This document shows, one piece after another, positions 10,752-22,533 of a DNA stretch of 64,000 bases. The notes under the pieces were generated by a model. It saw nothing but the letters and a program-made list of their open reading frames with translations. It had not been told where the DNA came from and did not search any database. The stretch lies in assembly GCA_002049455.2 (NCBI GenBank), contig KV918781.1:372001-436000 (forward strand), read 5' to 3'. This DNA comes from Porphyra umbilicalis. Taxonomy: Eukaryota > Rhodophyta > Bangiophyceae > Bangiales > Bangiaceae. A program made the position numbers and the translations under genes. Each line of letters begins with the position of its first letter. Position 1 is the first letter of the stretch.

Positions 10752-13151
10752 TACGTTTGGGACATTAGGAATGTAACCCCCGCATCCTCATCTAAGAAAG
10801 ACAGACGTTTCTAACTAAACTCCTAACGCATCAGCCGATGAAAGACGGTATGAAAAAAAAAGGAGACAACAGTGACCAACTCCGTAAGAGAGGCTCACAA
10901 ATAAGAGCGCTACTGATCCATGTTCTCTACAACCCAGCTTAGTACCAGTCGCCAAAAATTGAAACGTGATCGGCCGGTAGGAAGAGCATGAGAGGAAAAG
11001 TTGCGAGCCCACCTACTGGCAGAGAGTTACTGCGCAAGTGTGCGAAAGATTTTCTCGATTTGCAGGCTCCAGTGAGGTGCCCAGAGCCCATATTTCGATT
11101 TGTGAAATAATTGGCCGGATAGTGAAGTGGCCCCCACCCTTCTCTCTCGGTCGAATTCAAATGCTGAATAACGCTACGTGCATGAAACATGGGCCTGAAA
11201 CGGCCCACGCACCATGCACGTAGGATAATCGGATACTGAGACGAATTCCTGTCCAGTCGTTACAACTCGAAAATTGTAACGACTGGCTACCACGGCTTCC
11301 TCAGGACGGCTCTCAGCCATCCTTGTAACGATTGGATATACGTGCTCCACGTGCATTCGCTCTGATCCACACAGTTATCCGCGTCCCACCACACATTGAA
11401 ATATTTAAGCCATTCCAAAGCTGGCTCGGATTTCAACCCCTCTTCAATGCATGTGTAGCGCATGTCCTTGATTATCTGCGAGATTTTCATATGGGATTTT
11501 ATGACTTCCGCCCTTGGTACCTAAAGGCATCAGTACGAACCCCAGATGAGTTCTAAGGAACTAATACTCTCTGGCGATTCAGGCCCCAGAGCATCGCGCC
11601 CTCAGGGTGCCCCCCCCAGCGGTGTGCGGCTGAACAGCCTCGTCAATAAAACACTTCTCCCGGCCTCGTCCCATTTCTATGCTCACCCACATCCCTTTCC
11701 CACCAACGGCGCAATTCCAAGGACGCTCGTAATGTGTCTGTGCTTGTTGAAAACGCCGCGATTAAGCCCCGGCGTTGCGCACGCTACCTTGCATCGAAGG
11801 TTTCGACACTGTGCATCTCTTTTCTGTATACTGCGCGCACGTTCATGTATCCAGTTTGCACCACCCCACCACGAGAAAAGTGAACATTCTATGGTGTACG
11901 ATCAACAGGTACCAACGCAGAAATCGCACCGAGCCGCCAGTCCGCGCTTCATCATGCCCCCAGTCCACGCTTGTCTGCGAGGCCACCGTGTTCGGAACAG
12001 TCATAGTTCAGACAATCCGTAGCATTTAGGGTGACTGAACAATAGTTTATTCGTGGTCCAGAGGGCGCATTACAAATACGTAATTCTAATACTTTCTTGG
12101 TTCTTTGGCGATGCTGTCATCGCCGCTGTCAGCGTGGGTGAAACGTCTCGCATGTCGGGCCGTGTGGCCATATTGTTGGTATATCGGTAAATTTGATCGG
12201 TAAGGGTCTCGGTATCCCGATCAATAGTCGGCATCGTCCATTTTCTCAATGGTCGGTACAGGTCTGTAATGTAATAATATTCGTATTTAATCCTGGGAGA
12301 GCTCGACCGACGCCACACACCGGGCGAGGCACTCACCGGTCCCATTAGTCGCCGACCAGATAGACCAGCAAAACAGCCATGATGCAATATTGATCGCACA
12401 AGACACCCGCGTCTAGTATGCAGGCCCTCCTGCTTCAGTCCAGCTCGCCTCCTCTGCCCAAGCAAGCGTGTCCTCTGCCCTTTCAAAAGATGCCTGGGTA
12501 TCCCCAAGAGGTAGTGTTGCGGCTGCGGAACTTCCGCGCCACCAAGTTTCCTTTGCGTCATAATGTTGGTAGCAGAGTGGGCGAGCGGTATGTTGTCGAT
12601 GTATGTGCCTTGATGTGTGGGGAATGTATGGCGCGCTGTGGTACGCAGGAGTATTATTGGTGGGGAGGCGAAGGGATGGATCCGAGCTTGCCCAGGTCAG
12701 ACACAGTCGAGGCCGTGGTGCTACTTGGGTGGAGTGCAGAGGCGGGAGGTTGGTATGGTCGGGGTCATGCGGTGGTCCTTGCACTGTGTGGATGAGGGTG
12801 CGGACGCGAGTGTGGCTCTAACCACATATGCCACAAAATCGGAAAAATTATGAAACGCGAGACTACCGAGATATCGGTACAAAATCGATAAATCAGCATT
12901 CCGATTGGGAAAGAGCATTCATCGCAATGTTCGGTAAATGCCAACCTTAGTGGCCACGCCCTGACGGTCCAGAAACACAGAGCGACGGGACAGCTACGCA
13001 TCGCGCGTCTGAGATGAGAACGTCCGCGAGATGCCATTGGCAACACGCCAGGTCTGACGTCATACTGTCATGTGAACTCTCATCCACCTCATCCAGCCTG
13101 ATACTGTGCATTCTATTCTGCGTATTTTGCAACGACTTCGGCAAATGAAGT

Positions 13152-13787
13152 ATTCCAGGCACGTGCGTGCAATACCCTGGCCTTCAGGGCGGTGGCGCGC
13201 TTGGCAACGCATCGACACCGGGCACGCCGGCCGACTCCATAGCCGCGAGCGCGCACGGGGGCACGTACAGCCACGTTGCCGTGGCGGGGGAAACGTGGGG
13301 CGGGGAAAAGGGTGCCGCCGCCGGCACCGCAGCGGCGGCGGCTCGCCGGCGTCGCGCGAAGCCGACAGGAGGGGCCTTCACTCCGCCGCGCAGCGCACCT
13401 CTAACCGCGCCGGTAGATGGCAGGCCGACGGGCCGCCGCAACAGAAGCCGGCGCGCAGGCACGATCACCCACGGGTCATCGCGGGCGCGTTCAACTCCCG
13501 TAGTCGCTGCGCGCGGTCGCCGCGCCCAACTCGGGGCGGTGGGGGGTGGTAGGGGGGCAGGCACCGTCCGGGCCCTGTGACCCTTGTGGCAGGACAGTCC
13601 TTCTCAGCCACGTAACTCTATTCGCTTTTAGCGTCATCGCAACCCTTCCAACGTCGACACGCCCTCAGATCCCTGAGGACACGAATGCAGACTGCCACCT
13701 CTGAAACGAAGAGCAAGTCCCGTGATCTAAGTATATGTGTGCATCACTACACTTTGAGAGCACCCTGTCCTAAAGGCCAGGGAATTA
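13152..13787. repeat. Internal repeat block A2
   Basis: This is the copy-2 counterpart of block A1, at the 3,849-base offset. Confidence 0.75.
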
Positions 13788-13882
13788 ATTATCTGGCAAC
13801 GTCCCCCACTGCCCCAGCGCCTTTTCTCGGTCAGAATCCTGAGACCGTTACCTGTCGGCTCACTCCGTCCTCGCATTGTCTG

Positions 13883-14600
13883 ATTCCAGGCACGTGCGTG
13901 CAATACCCTGACCTTCAGGGCGGTGGCGCGCTCGGCGACGCATTGACACCGGGCACGCCGGCCAGCTCTATGGCCGCGAGCGCGCACGGGGGCACGTACA
14001 GCCACGTTGCCGTGGTGGAGGGGGCGTCCGGCGGGGAAAGAGGTGCCGCCTCCGCCACCGCAGCGGCGGCGGCCCGCCGGCGTCGCGCGGCGCCCACAGG
14101 CGAGGCCGTCACTCCGCCGCGCAGCGCACCTGCGCATGGCGGGCAGGGCGGCCGACACGGCGCACGGGCGGGCGGGTGGGACTGATCGCCGCGCGACGAG
14201 GCGCCTGTAACCGCGCCGCTTGATGGCGTCAGCAACCGCCGACGCGCCGCCGCAACAGAAGACGGCGCGCAGGCACGATCACCCGCGGGTCATCGTGGGC
14301 GCGTCAAGCCCCGGAAGTCGCTGCGCGCGGTCACCGCGCGCAACTCGGGGCGGTAGAGGGGGCACGAGGGCAGGCGCCGTCCGGGCACAGTGACCCCTGT
14401 GGCAGGACAGTCCTTCTCAGTCACGTAACTCCATTCGCTTTTAGCGTCATCGCGACCCTTCCAACACTGGCACGCCCTCAGATCCCTGAGGACACGAATG
14501 CAGACTGCCACCTCTGAAAGGGAGAGCAAGTCCCTTGATCTAAGTATATGTGTGCATCACTACACTTTGAGAGCACCCTGTCCTAAAGGCCAGGGAATTA
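13883..14600. repeat. Internal repeat block B2
   Basis: This is the copy-2 counterpart of block B1, with a few substitutions. Confidence 0.75.
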
Positions 14601-15117
14601 TACGTTTGGGACATTAGGAATGTAACCCCCGCATCCTCATCTAAGAAAGACAGACGTTTCTAACTAAACTCCTAACGCATCAGCCGATGAAAGACGGTAT
14701 GAAAAAAAAAGGAGACAACAGTAACCAACTCCGTAAGAGAGGCTCACAAATAAGAGCGCTACTGATCCATGTTCTCTACAACCCAGCTTAGTACCAGTCG
14801 CCAAAAATTGAAACGTGATCGGCCGGTAGGAAAAGCATGAGAGGAAAAGTTGCGAGCCCACCTACTGGCAGAGAGTTACTGCGCAAGTGTGCGAAAGATT
14901 TTCTCGATTTGCAGGCTCCAGTGAGGTGCCCAGAGCCCATATTTCGATTTGTGAAATAATTGGCCGGATAGTGAAGTGGCCCCCACCCTTCTCTCTCGGT
15001 CGAATTCAAATGCTGAATAACGCTACGTGCATGAAACATGGGCCTGTGAAACAGCGTCTCAGCCATCCACTCAGCCGGATAAAGTCGATTGACCAATGGG
15101 CAGTTGACCCAGACCCC

Positions 15118-15160
15118 TTCTTGACTTTGACCACATCGGCCAAAATTGGGAAGACAGCCA
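15118..15160 (+). repeat. Right inverted repeat flanking the tandem duplication
   Basis: Reads TTGACTTTGACCACATCGGC then CAAAATTGGGAAGACAGC. It is the inverted partner of 7284-7328, and weaker similarity continues toward the duplication (GTCAAGAAGGGGT-like). Confidence 0.6.
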
Positions 15161-15222
15161 TAGCAGGGGCAAGAAGATCCAGTGCGCCGCGAACGTGTGG
15201 ACATTCTTACGTGGCAGCTGTA

Positions 15223-15897
15223 ATGCAGCCACGTGGTTCAATCCTGATGTCCGCCCTTAACTCGGGGTCTGGGCAACCCAAATCGCATTACAGCCTCTGG
15301 AACGCGTTTCCCAGAGGGGGGTGCCTTGATGCATGCAATCTTGCCGATCGCTGGAATCTGGGCGCGCCGTTGGTGACCTCTGCCGTGGCGAGGAAGGACG
15401 CTAGTACCGGGAGTCCTCCATCTTTGCCGGATTCGAGCCCTTCATCTGCAGCAGCGGACTGCGGCAAGCTCTGCTTCAAATGTCGCAAGCCATCCACTGG
15501 TCCGGGACTGCTTGAGCGCCACCCCGTAAAGAACAATGTGAAGCCGTTCACCCTCCCGCCCTTGCCGCGGGACTGGGACAAGATGCTCGACGCCGTGCAG
15601 GACTCATGGGAAAAGGGTCTTAACGGCGGCCCAGCGCTCAAGACGTTCGTAAGTGGCTCCACGAAGCGCGCCGCAATGGCATCCAACAAGGAGCCACTTG
15701 GCCGGGTGTCGTCATCGATGCTGTCGAAGCGCGGTGCAATCGCCAAGGCCGCCACCAATTCCGGGGGATGGAGCGCCCTGCGCAGCGTGCTTGTTCGGGA
15801 GCGAGACTTCCGCAAGCGTACGGGTACGGCCTTTCCCTGCAACGAAGTGTACAAGTTCTGTGCCACGCTCGTCTCTAAGGCGGACCTTTGTCCTTAG
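15223..15897 (+). CDS. Hypothetical protein, 224 aa
   Basis: I do not recognise this protein. The frame is open from inside the upstream repeat. ATG 15223 is the first Met wholly downstream of the duplication and the inverted repeat. Composition becomes protein-like from about 15340, with a small Cys cluster (CGKLCFKC) near 15463-15486, a Pro/Trp segment (LPPLPRDWDKM), and a basic C-terminal third (RERDFRKR). The stop is TAG. The first third may be non-coding, or an exon may begin near 15340. It precedes the interrupted 16764-19352 frame on the same strand, so the two could belong to one mobile element, but nothing in the sequence proves that. Confidence 0.35.
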   Translation: MQPRGSILMSALNSGSGQPKSHYSLWNAFPRGGCLDACNLADRWNLGAPLVTSAVARKDASTGSPPSLPDSSPSSAAADCGKLCFKCRKPSTGPGLLERHPVKNNVKPFTLPPLPRDWDKMLDAVQDSWEKGLNGGPALKTFVSGSTKRAAMASNKEPLGRVSSSMLSKRGAIAKAATNSGGWSALRSVLVRERDFRKRTGTAFPCNEVYKFCATLVSKADLCP

Positions 15898-16763
15898 AGT
15901 AGTGGCGGCTGTCCCGCGTCTTTGTGTGTAGTAGCAATTTTATCTGCTTCTCTTCGGTTCGGTTCCGTCGTGCTACGCCGCTCTGATTTTGTAGCTTAGG
16001 ACTCGGCACTTCGAGCGATGCGGAGAAGGAAGAATTCCCCAGCTTCTACTCCTGTGCGAGGGTCAGCTTCTGGGTTGATGTCGAAACGGCAAGTGGATTT
16101 TCGACCCTTGCTCTGGCCTTGCGAGTCGACAACACATTTGTTGTGCTATTTGAGTGTTGAACTTCTTCTAGATGAGTTGTCTCACTTCATTTTTTTTCAT
16201 TGAATTGTATAAAGCAAGCAATTATTCGTATTAGAGTTTGTATTGTGCCGAATTTGGAGTACCTATTGCAGGAGACAATTGCTGTTCCGATCGCTCGGCT
16301 TTTGGATGCTGGTGCCCGTTCGGTCACCACCCTGTCGACGCTCCTCGTGACGCGGCACCTGAACAGCAGTTTGCAGGCCGGTCGGGGCTTGTCTCCTGCC
16401 CGACGCTGCGCACACAGAACCTTCGGGTCCGAGTGTCTATTTTCATTGTTGTTTGGTATCACGTGGAAGGCGGTGCAACTTTCCTTCTCGGTACGTCCCT
16501 CATGTCTGTGCGATCCGCTCACTCCATTTGCTTGTTTTACTCCATCTGGCGAACTGTGGCCAACATGCCGCGTGCATTTGAATGTTTCTTGTTCCATCAT
16601 GGTTCCGTCAAAGACGTTATCTGCACAACTGTGCTCCATGCAACGTTCGTGATGCTAACATGCGCGTTCGTTCGTTCGTGTTTGTCACTTCCCTGTCTAT
16701 CCACCGTTCGATGGTTCCGATCCGTCTTCTGCTGTATGTCCATTGAATGTTCTATACCAGAAG
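15898..16763. other. Spacer between two plus-strand ORFs
   Basis: This stretch is T-rich compared with its surroundings and has no ORF with recognisable features. It could hold the 3' end of the upstream ORF and the promoter or 5' leader of the next one. No specific signal was identified. Confidence 0.35.
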
Positions 16764-19352
16764 ATGCCTGCTGGCGAAGCTCCTGGGGCTGCTGCGGCGG
16801 GAAAAGATGGTGCTGCGCCCAAACCCAAGAAGGCCAAGCTGACTAGAAAGGAGGTGGAAGAATCGAGTGCTGCACCCCGTACCAGGTCCCAAGCCACACG
16901 GAAGCGGAACTTGCCAACACTTCCCAACCAGGCCTCGCCTCGGAAACTTCGGAAGCGAGGTGATGCGTCCGCACCAACGCCAACTCGCCAAGAAGTGAAC
17001 GCGGTGTTTGGCAGCGATGCCGGCAGCGATGCTGAAGATGAAGGTGGCAAGGAGGTCACAACCAGCCCCCGCAACGAGGACAAAGAAGTCGGTTGTGAAG
17101 GTGGCAGCATGAACAGCAACGAGGCGTCCGCGCCGTCGCCGCACGAGTTGCCGCATTCGGCGGAAAAGAGGACTGGCGGCACGACGGGCCGCGATACTGT
17201 TGGCCGCGGCACCTCGGCCAAGGCGCTCTCCTCGTCGTCGCGCGCCCCGCGGCCGCTTGCGGCAATTGCGCGGACTGGAGGTAAGACGGGCGGCAGCACT
17301 GTTCACTGCGACACCGCGGACAAAGCGCTTGTCCCGGCGCCGCCCGACTCTTCGCCGCCCGCTACGTTGCCGCGCGCGTGGTCCCCGCTCGCGGTGACCT
17401 CGAGGACTGGCGGCAGGACAAGCGGCGGTACTGTTGGCCGCGACACCGCGGCCAAGGCGCCCGCCTCGTCGCCGCCCGCCTCGACGCCGCGCGCCTCGTC
17501 GCCGCGCGCCTCGTCGCCGCGCGCGTCGCCGACGCTCGGGGCGACCGCGCGGACTGGCGGCAAGACGGGTCGCGGCACTGTTGGCCGCTGCAAGGCTGCC
17601 AATCAGCAAGCTTCGGATCCTGATACGTCTTTTTCTCTGAGGGCGTCGACGCCCATCATAACGACTGCGTGGCCGGGGCTAGACTCGGGTGCGATGATGC
17701 ATGGCAGTACGGACAACGGAGAGCAAGATGCTCTTTCGGCTGCATTGGCAGCTGCTTGTGCGGCAGTTGGTGATGCTGCATCTGGGGCTCTTCTATCGGC
17801 GGTACCGCCGGCGATGGTCGCTGCCACGGCAACCTCCGTTGCCGCCACAGCAAGCGACGCAGCGGAAGGAACCACCAATTTGCCTCACACGCACGCTGCT
17901 GCATGCTTTTCGTCCCCACTTCAAGGCGAAACCGCGTTGCCTTTGCTCTCGGGCGCCACCGCGGCGGTCCTTGGACTCGGGGACTCTAACGCGCAGGTCG
18001 CGCACCGCCAAATTGGTCCCAGCCATCTTTCGTTTTTTTCATCTTTCGCCGCGTTCGGAGATGACGCGTCCGGTCCCGATGGCCCTCAGTGTCATGGAGC
18101 AGAGTTCTTCGACGACGGCTCGGCAGGAGGTGGCGGCGACTCGATGGTGGTGCAGCCAGGCCCTGGGGGTTTTCCAGCTGCTTCAGCGGAGCTGGCGTCT
18201 GTCGACGAAAAGCCTGTGGATGTGCCGCCACGATTTCCGCCGGTCGAAGACGCCGCGCTGCAGCGCACGTACGCGGCGGAGCGCCTCGCATGGCGCGCAC
18301 GCTTCTCCGAGTGGGGCGTGTCCTAGGAATATGACCGCCACGCTGAGGTCGTGGAGCTGTTCACCAGGGCCGAGGACAACTCGCCGTCGAATGTCATCCA
18401 CTTTGTGTCGGCCAAGGAGACGTGTGATGCGGCGACGCAGGGAGTTCCTGTGGCAGTGGCACAACCGCCGTGCCGTGTGCGCATAGCGCACGTCCTCACG
18501 GTCATCACGACGGCGTACGCCAAGAACGGCTTCAGCCTGCCCGAGTCCGTGAACGCCCACCCGCTCGCGCTTCCTGTCGGCCTGCACGGAGGCAACTCAA
18601 GTGTCGTTCCTGCCGCGGAGGACCGCTGCGGCGCACCGTGCTCGCTCCCTGCGCATCGCGAAGGCAAGCACGTTGCTGCCGTTGATGGAGTCGAGAACGT
18701 CGACGTCGCGCGCTCCCGGGCGCCAAAGGCAAGCCGACCTTTGGTGGCCAAGTCGGCTGCCAAAGTGAAGGACGTTGGCGCTCTGGACGCTAAGGGGCGA
18801 CACGGTCGGACGATGGTCCGGATGATGACGGCAGTCGGCATCATGCTGCACTTTTACATTCCTGATGCCGAGCGGTGGCCCTTCGGCCATGACGACTTCG
18901 TACGCATGCCGCGTGATATCTTGAAGGGGATGATGGAGCACTCCATTGGCCTCATGCTGTCGTCCTGGAGGTGGGCGCGCCGGGGTAACAGGGGTCGCGA
19001 GGAGCGGACGTATGACCGGCTGCACTCGTTGGCTTTGAAGAAGCCGGGCTTAACAACGGCTGCTGGCGCGCTACAGTACGTGCGAAAACTGCACGCGGTC
19101 ATGATTAGAGACCCCTTCTGGCGGTACAAGCATGTCAAGCGGGCAACCGGATCTGTTGCTATTTCATGGCAGCAGTGGCTCGCAGAGACAGAGTCGTGGG
19201 TGCTGACTCCTGACGCCGACCGCGCCGGCAAGCCGCATCCCCCGCCTCCTGCGCACGAACGTGACGCTGAGCTGTCGGCGCTGGCTGCTGAGGAGGAAAA
19301 ACCCGCCGCGTCGGCGGCAGGCTCCGCGGTAGACGCAGTTGGCTCTGAGTAG
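16764..19352 (+). CDS. Unknown large protein, one in-frame TAG at 18324-18326
   Basis: One frame stays coherent from ATG 16764 to TAG 19350-19352, apart from a single TAG at 18324-18326 (520 codons before it, 341 after). The N-terminus is basic (KPKKAKLTRK, RKLRKRG; nuclear-signal-like). Four spaced copies of a motif resembling RTGGKTGGTVGRDTAAKA start near residues 136, 170, 214 and 263. Ala/Ser/Pro-rich linkers follow. After the TAG come compact, less biased segments, including MVRMMTAVGIMLHFYIPDA and a Trp/Arg-rich stretch (SWRWARRGNRGREERTYDR) near 18964-19020. No known family was recognised. Composition does not change at the stop, so this is either a recent nonsense mutation, a sequencing error or programmed readthrough. 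Its location among repeats suggests a transposon protein. Confidence 0.5.
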
Positions 19353-21729
19353 ATTGTTTGTCTCTTGTCTTTTGTTATACCTGTGTTCCTTTTGTACGAC
19401 AGCACATGCACACGTAGCTCAACTTGACGAACTGAAGGGGGACTGGTTTTTTTTTTCTGAATCGTGGGGCCTGATGGTCCCGGCTTAACGCTGATACATC
19501 GAAAACGAGTGGCAGCTCTTTGGTACCCGCCGGCGCGGCGCCGGGTGTGAAATAGAAGAACAAACTGACGGACATCGACATGCACGCCGTGGCGGCATAC
19601 GTCAGCTACGGACGCATTCAAAAGCTGTCCTAGTACCCCAAAACCGCATGATTGCTGACACTGCCTCGAAAGCCATGCTCACGATGGTGTCGGTCTTGTT
19701 GTTGATCTTGTCTGTGCCGCTGCTACTGCTGCTTCTGCTATCGCGGATTTAGACACTCTTTTTGGACCGGGAGAGGGCGCCAGCGTCGTGCGCCGCTGCC
19801 GCCGCCGCCGCTGCCCCCACAGCTGTCGGCCCGACAGACACCGCCACTGCGGCCTCCAACTCCGCCACTCGAACCGACCGGCGCGGCTGCACGGCGCGCG
19901 TAAAAAGTGGCGTCGCTGCCGCCGCGGAAAGGAGCAAGTTCCGGGATCTCGGGGGGGGGGGGGGGGGGGAAGGTGTGCCGAGGGGAGCCTCGCCGCCCCG
20001 GTGGCGCGACAAGCAGCAGCGTGTCCCAGCACGACGGCGGCACGTGAGGTAGAAGGGCCCGCCGCCGCCCGCCGGGGCGGTCGCGCTGCCGCAAGCGGCA
20101 TGAACGCCGCTGGCGCAACCTTTGCAATTATCTCCTCGGCCGCTACCACCAACTCCGCCTGAGCGGCGCCTGCCACGGGCTCAACGCCGGTACGGAGGCT
20201 CGCAAAGTCGAGCGGTCCACTGTCGGCGCCGCCCGCAAAGAGACAGGGGCGGGCGGGCGGGCCGCTGCCCTGGGCGTGCTCGCAAGCAGAGGCGTTGGCG
20301 TACGGAGCCGCTTGCCCCGTGGGCGTCTCGCGCTCAATGAAAGTAGCCCGCACGCCGGCGCGGGCCGGGACTTCCCCGGCACGTTTCGCGGCGGGGCCGG
20401 GCGCTCCGGCCTGCACAACGGTGCAGCCGCAGCGGACGTGGAAGGGTGCGCTGGCACCGGCCTCGTCGGGCTCGCCGCGGCACGCGGCGTCCATGCCGAC
20501 CGGTGCAACCGCCACCGCAGCCGCTGCCGTCCCTGCTGCCGCTGTAGTCGCCGCCTCCGCCGCAGCCACTCGGGCTGACCGGCCCGACTGCGCCGCGCGC
20601 GTGCCGAGCGGTTTCGCCGCCGTGACCCGAGGATGTCACGCGGACGCTGTCGCCTTCGCGGGCCGCATCGGAACCTCCGGCGCGGGCGACGCGGTCGTAG
20701 TCGTGGCCTCTACCGCCGCAGCAGCTGCGGCCGCTGCGGCGGCTGCCGCCGCCGACTCGCCCGCCGCACTTGCCGCCGCCACCGCAGCGCCTGCTACAGC
20801 TGCTCTTCCGACCGCACGACAGCTCGGTCGCGCGCCGTCGGCGCGCCAGGCGGCAGCCCAAAATGAAGGGGTGGGGGGGGGGAAGTTGCGCGCGGGCGCC
20901 GCGGAACAAAACAGAGGAGAAGCCGTCCGCGGGGGCGCAGGGTGGCGACCACTCCGCGTGCGTCGGGCCCACTGCCGTCACCGCTAGCACCTCCGACAAG
21001 ACTCAGGGCCTTACGCCACAGGAGCGCTGGCGCCGTCAGTCAGTCCGGCGGCTAGCGGGGCGCCAGTGGCCGCCAGATGCGAAGCCGACGCCGCATGCGC
21101 CACTCCCGCGCCCACGGCATCCAACAGCCAGGGCACAGCCGCCACCGGGTCACCAGCGCGGCGGGGCCGAGCAAGACTGTGACTGCCGTGCACGGGCGAG
21201 AGTCGTGGCGTGTGTGAAGGGCCGTGGGCGGCAGGCTAGGTGGCGGGCGGCGGCTACGCGCCGGCCGCTGGCGGAAGGGGGACGTAGAGGCGCGAAGGGA
21301 TGGCGGGCGGACACAAAGGAGGTCGGTGCGCCAGCCACGCCATCTGCGGGCGCCGACACGAGAGCAAACCGGCGCCTGAAGCCGGCAGCGCGTTCGGCTC
21401 CCCAGGCCGCTGCCTCAGCAGCTGCTGACACCGCGTCCGAGGACGTTCAACAGTGAGCGACCGACCCCGCGACTACGCCCACAGCAAGTAATGTCAGCCG
21501 CCCTGCGCAGCGCGCTACAACGGGGGCGCGCGGGGGCTTCACTGGCCAGCAGATGTCACGCCGCTTCCGCGCGCCCCACCGCCGCCGCGTCGTCGCCACA
21601 ATCGCGTCCATGTGGGTCAAGCGGCTAGCGCGCGTCGGGGGGGGGGGGTCTAGCGGCAGGAACGAACGCTATTCCAACTCCCGCGAGGAGACCGGCCACT
21701 TGCCGCCGTCCGAAACGAAATTCTCGCCC
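19353..21729. other. GC-rich, alanine-biased region
   Basis: Multiple overlapping frames on both strands are open and Ala/Arg/Pro-rich, which is what strong GC bias with GCC/GCG repeats produces. An 18-G run lies at about 19951-19968. Apart from one weak minus-strand ORF listed separately, I cannot assign genes. Confidence 0.4.
19679..20494 (-). CDS. Alanine-rich hypothetical ORF
   Basis: Of the competing frames here this one has the most protein-like stretches (for example AELVVAAEEIIAKVAPAAFM). The ATG at 20494 gives about 271 residues. The C-terminal third becomes Arg/Trp-rich and spans the 18-G run, so the frame after that point is unreliable. A plus-strand frame (20295-20987) is nearly as open. 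No family was recognised, and it may not be a gene. Confidence 0.2.
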   Translation of the reverse strand: MDAACRGEPDEAGASAPFHVRCGCTVVQAGAPGPAAKRAGEVPARAGVRATFIERETPTGQAAPYANASACEHAQGSGPPARPCLFAGGADSGPLDFASLRTGVEPVAGAAQAELVVAAEEIIAKVAPAAFMPLAAARPPRRAAAGPSTSRAAVVLGHAAACRATGAARLPSAHLPPPPPPRDPGTCSFPRRQRRHFLRAPCSRAGRFEWRSWRPQWRCLSGRQLWGQRRRRQRRTTLAPSPGPKRVSKSAIAEAAVAAAQTRSTTRPTPS

Positions 21730-21739
21730 AGCGCGGGCT

Positions 21740-22465
21740 GCGCGGCGACAAAAGCCCCGGCGCCAACACACGCGCGGCGACCGGTGCGTCGCCGACAACT
21801 GGCACTTACTCACCCCGCCACGTGGGCTGAGCGGCGGCCGGACCGGTGACGCGGACACAAGCGCGGCGACCGGCATCTCGCTGCCATTGGCACAAGCTGC
21901 CCCACCCCCGACGGGCTAAGCGGCGGATAAATCCGCGACGCCAGCACCCGCGCGGCAACCGGCAGCTCGCTTCCATCCGGCACAACCTCCCCACTCCCCG
22001 CGGGCTAGGCGGCGGCCGGAACCGCGACGCCAACACCCGCGCGGCAACCAGCGGCTCCCAGCCGTCCGGCGCCAACCCCCCAACTCCGGCAGGCTAAGCG
22101 GCGGCAAAAGCTGCGACGCCAACGCCTGCGTGGCTACAGGCAGATGGCTGCCGTGCGGCACTAACTCCTGAACTCAAACAGGCTAGGTGGCGGACTGAGC
22201 CGCGACGCCAAAACCCGCGCGGCGTCCAGCAGCTCGCTGCCGTCCGGCACCGACCCACCCCCCGCGATGGGCAAGGCGGCGCCGAGAGACGCGCCCCCAA
22301 CAGTCGCACATCACTCGGCACCTCGTGGCCGTCCGTTGCCGTACGGCACGAACTCCCCCACTTCTGCAGGCTAAGCAGCGGCCGAGGCCGCTACGCCAAC
22401 ACCAGCGTGGCGTCCTTCGGCGTGCAGCAGGCCGGCACCAACTCTGCGCCCCCCGCGGGCTAAGC
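21740..22465. repeat. Minisatellite, ~87-93-bp units, about 8 copies
   Basis: A degenerate unit recurs, marked by GCGACGCCAACACCCGCGCG near 21848, 21936, 22023, 22109, 22202 and 22388, followed by CAGCTCGCTGCCGTCCGGCAC-like sequence and GGCTAAGCGGCGG. Spacing varies by a few bases, so no reading frame is preserved along the array. Confidence 0.75.
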
Positions 22466-22533
22466 GGCACCGCCAGCCCGCAACCAACGAGACGCGCTGA
22501 GAACAGACGCAGGCGTCGTCGAGTGTCCGCCAC

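Larger units (their letters stand above)
7347..11195. repeat. Tandem duplication, copy 1 (3,849 bp)
   Basis: The whole segment recurs immediately downstream at a constant offset of 3,849 bases. I could see about eight substitutions and no indels. Its small ORFs have no family motifs and both copies share them, so I do not call genes. It contains a 13-bp-stem hairpin at 7404-7437 (CCAGTCGTTACAA/TTGTAACGACTGG) and two related internal blocks at 9303-9938 and 10034-10751. Confidence 0.9.
11196..15044. repeat. Tandem duplication, copy 2 (3,849 bp)
   Basis: This is the second copy of 7347-11195. Differences seen include G7598 to A11447, two adjacent changes near 14018-14020, and single changes near 14154, 14386, 14470, 14723 and 14832. 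The junction and both outer flanks share a TG(TG)AAAC-like microhomology. Internal blocks recur at 13152-13787 and 13883-14600, and the short hairpin at 11253-11286. Confidence 0.9.

Noticed and set aside
7438-14861. Paired ORFs such as 7697-8173 and 11546-12022
   Set aside because: Their duplication follows from the 3,849-bp repeat. They show no motifs or coding bias, and overlapping frames are equally open.
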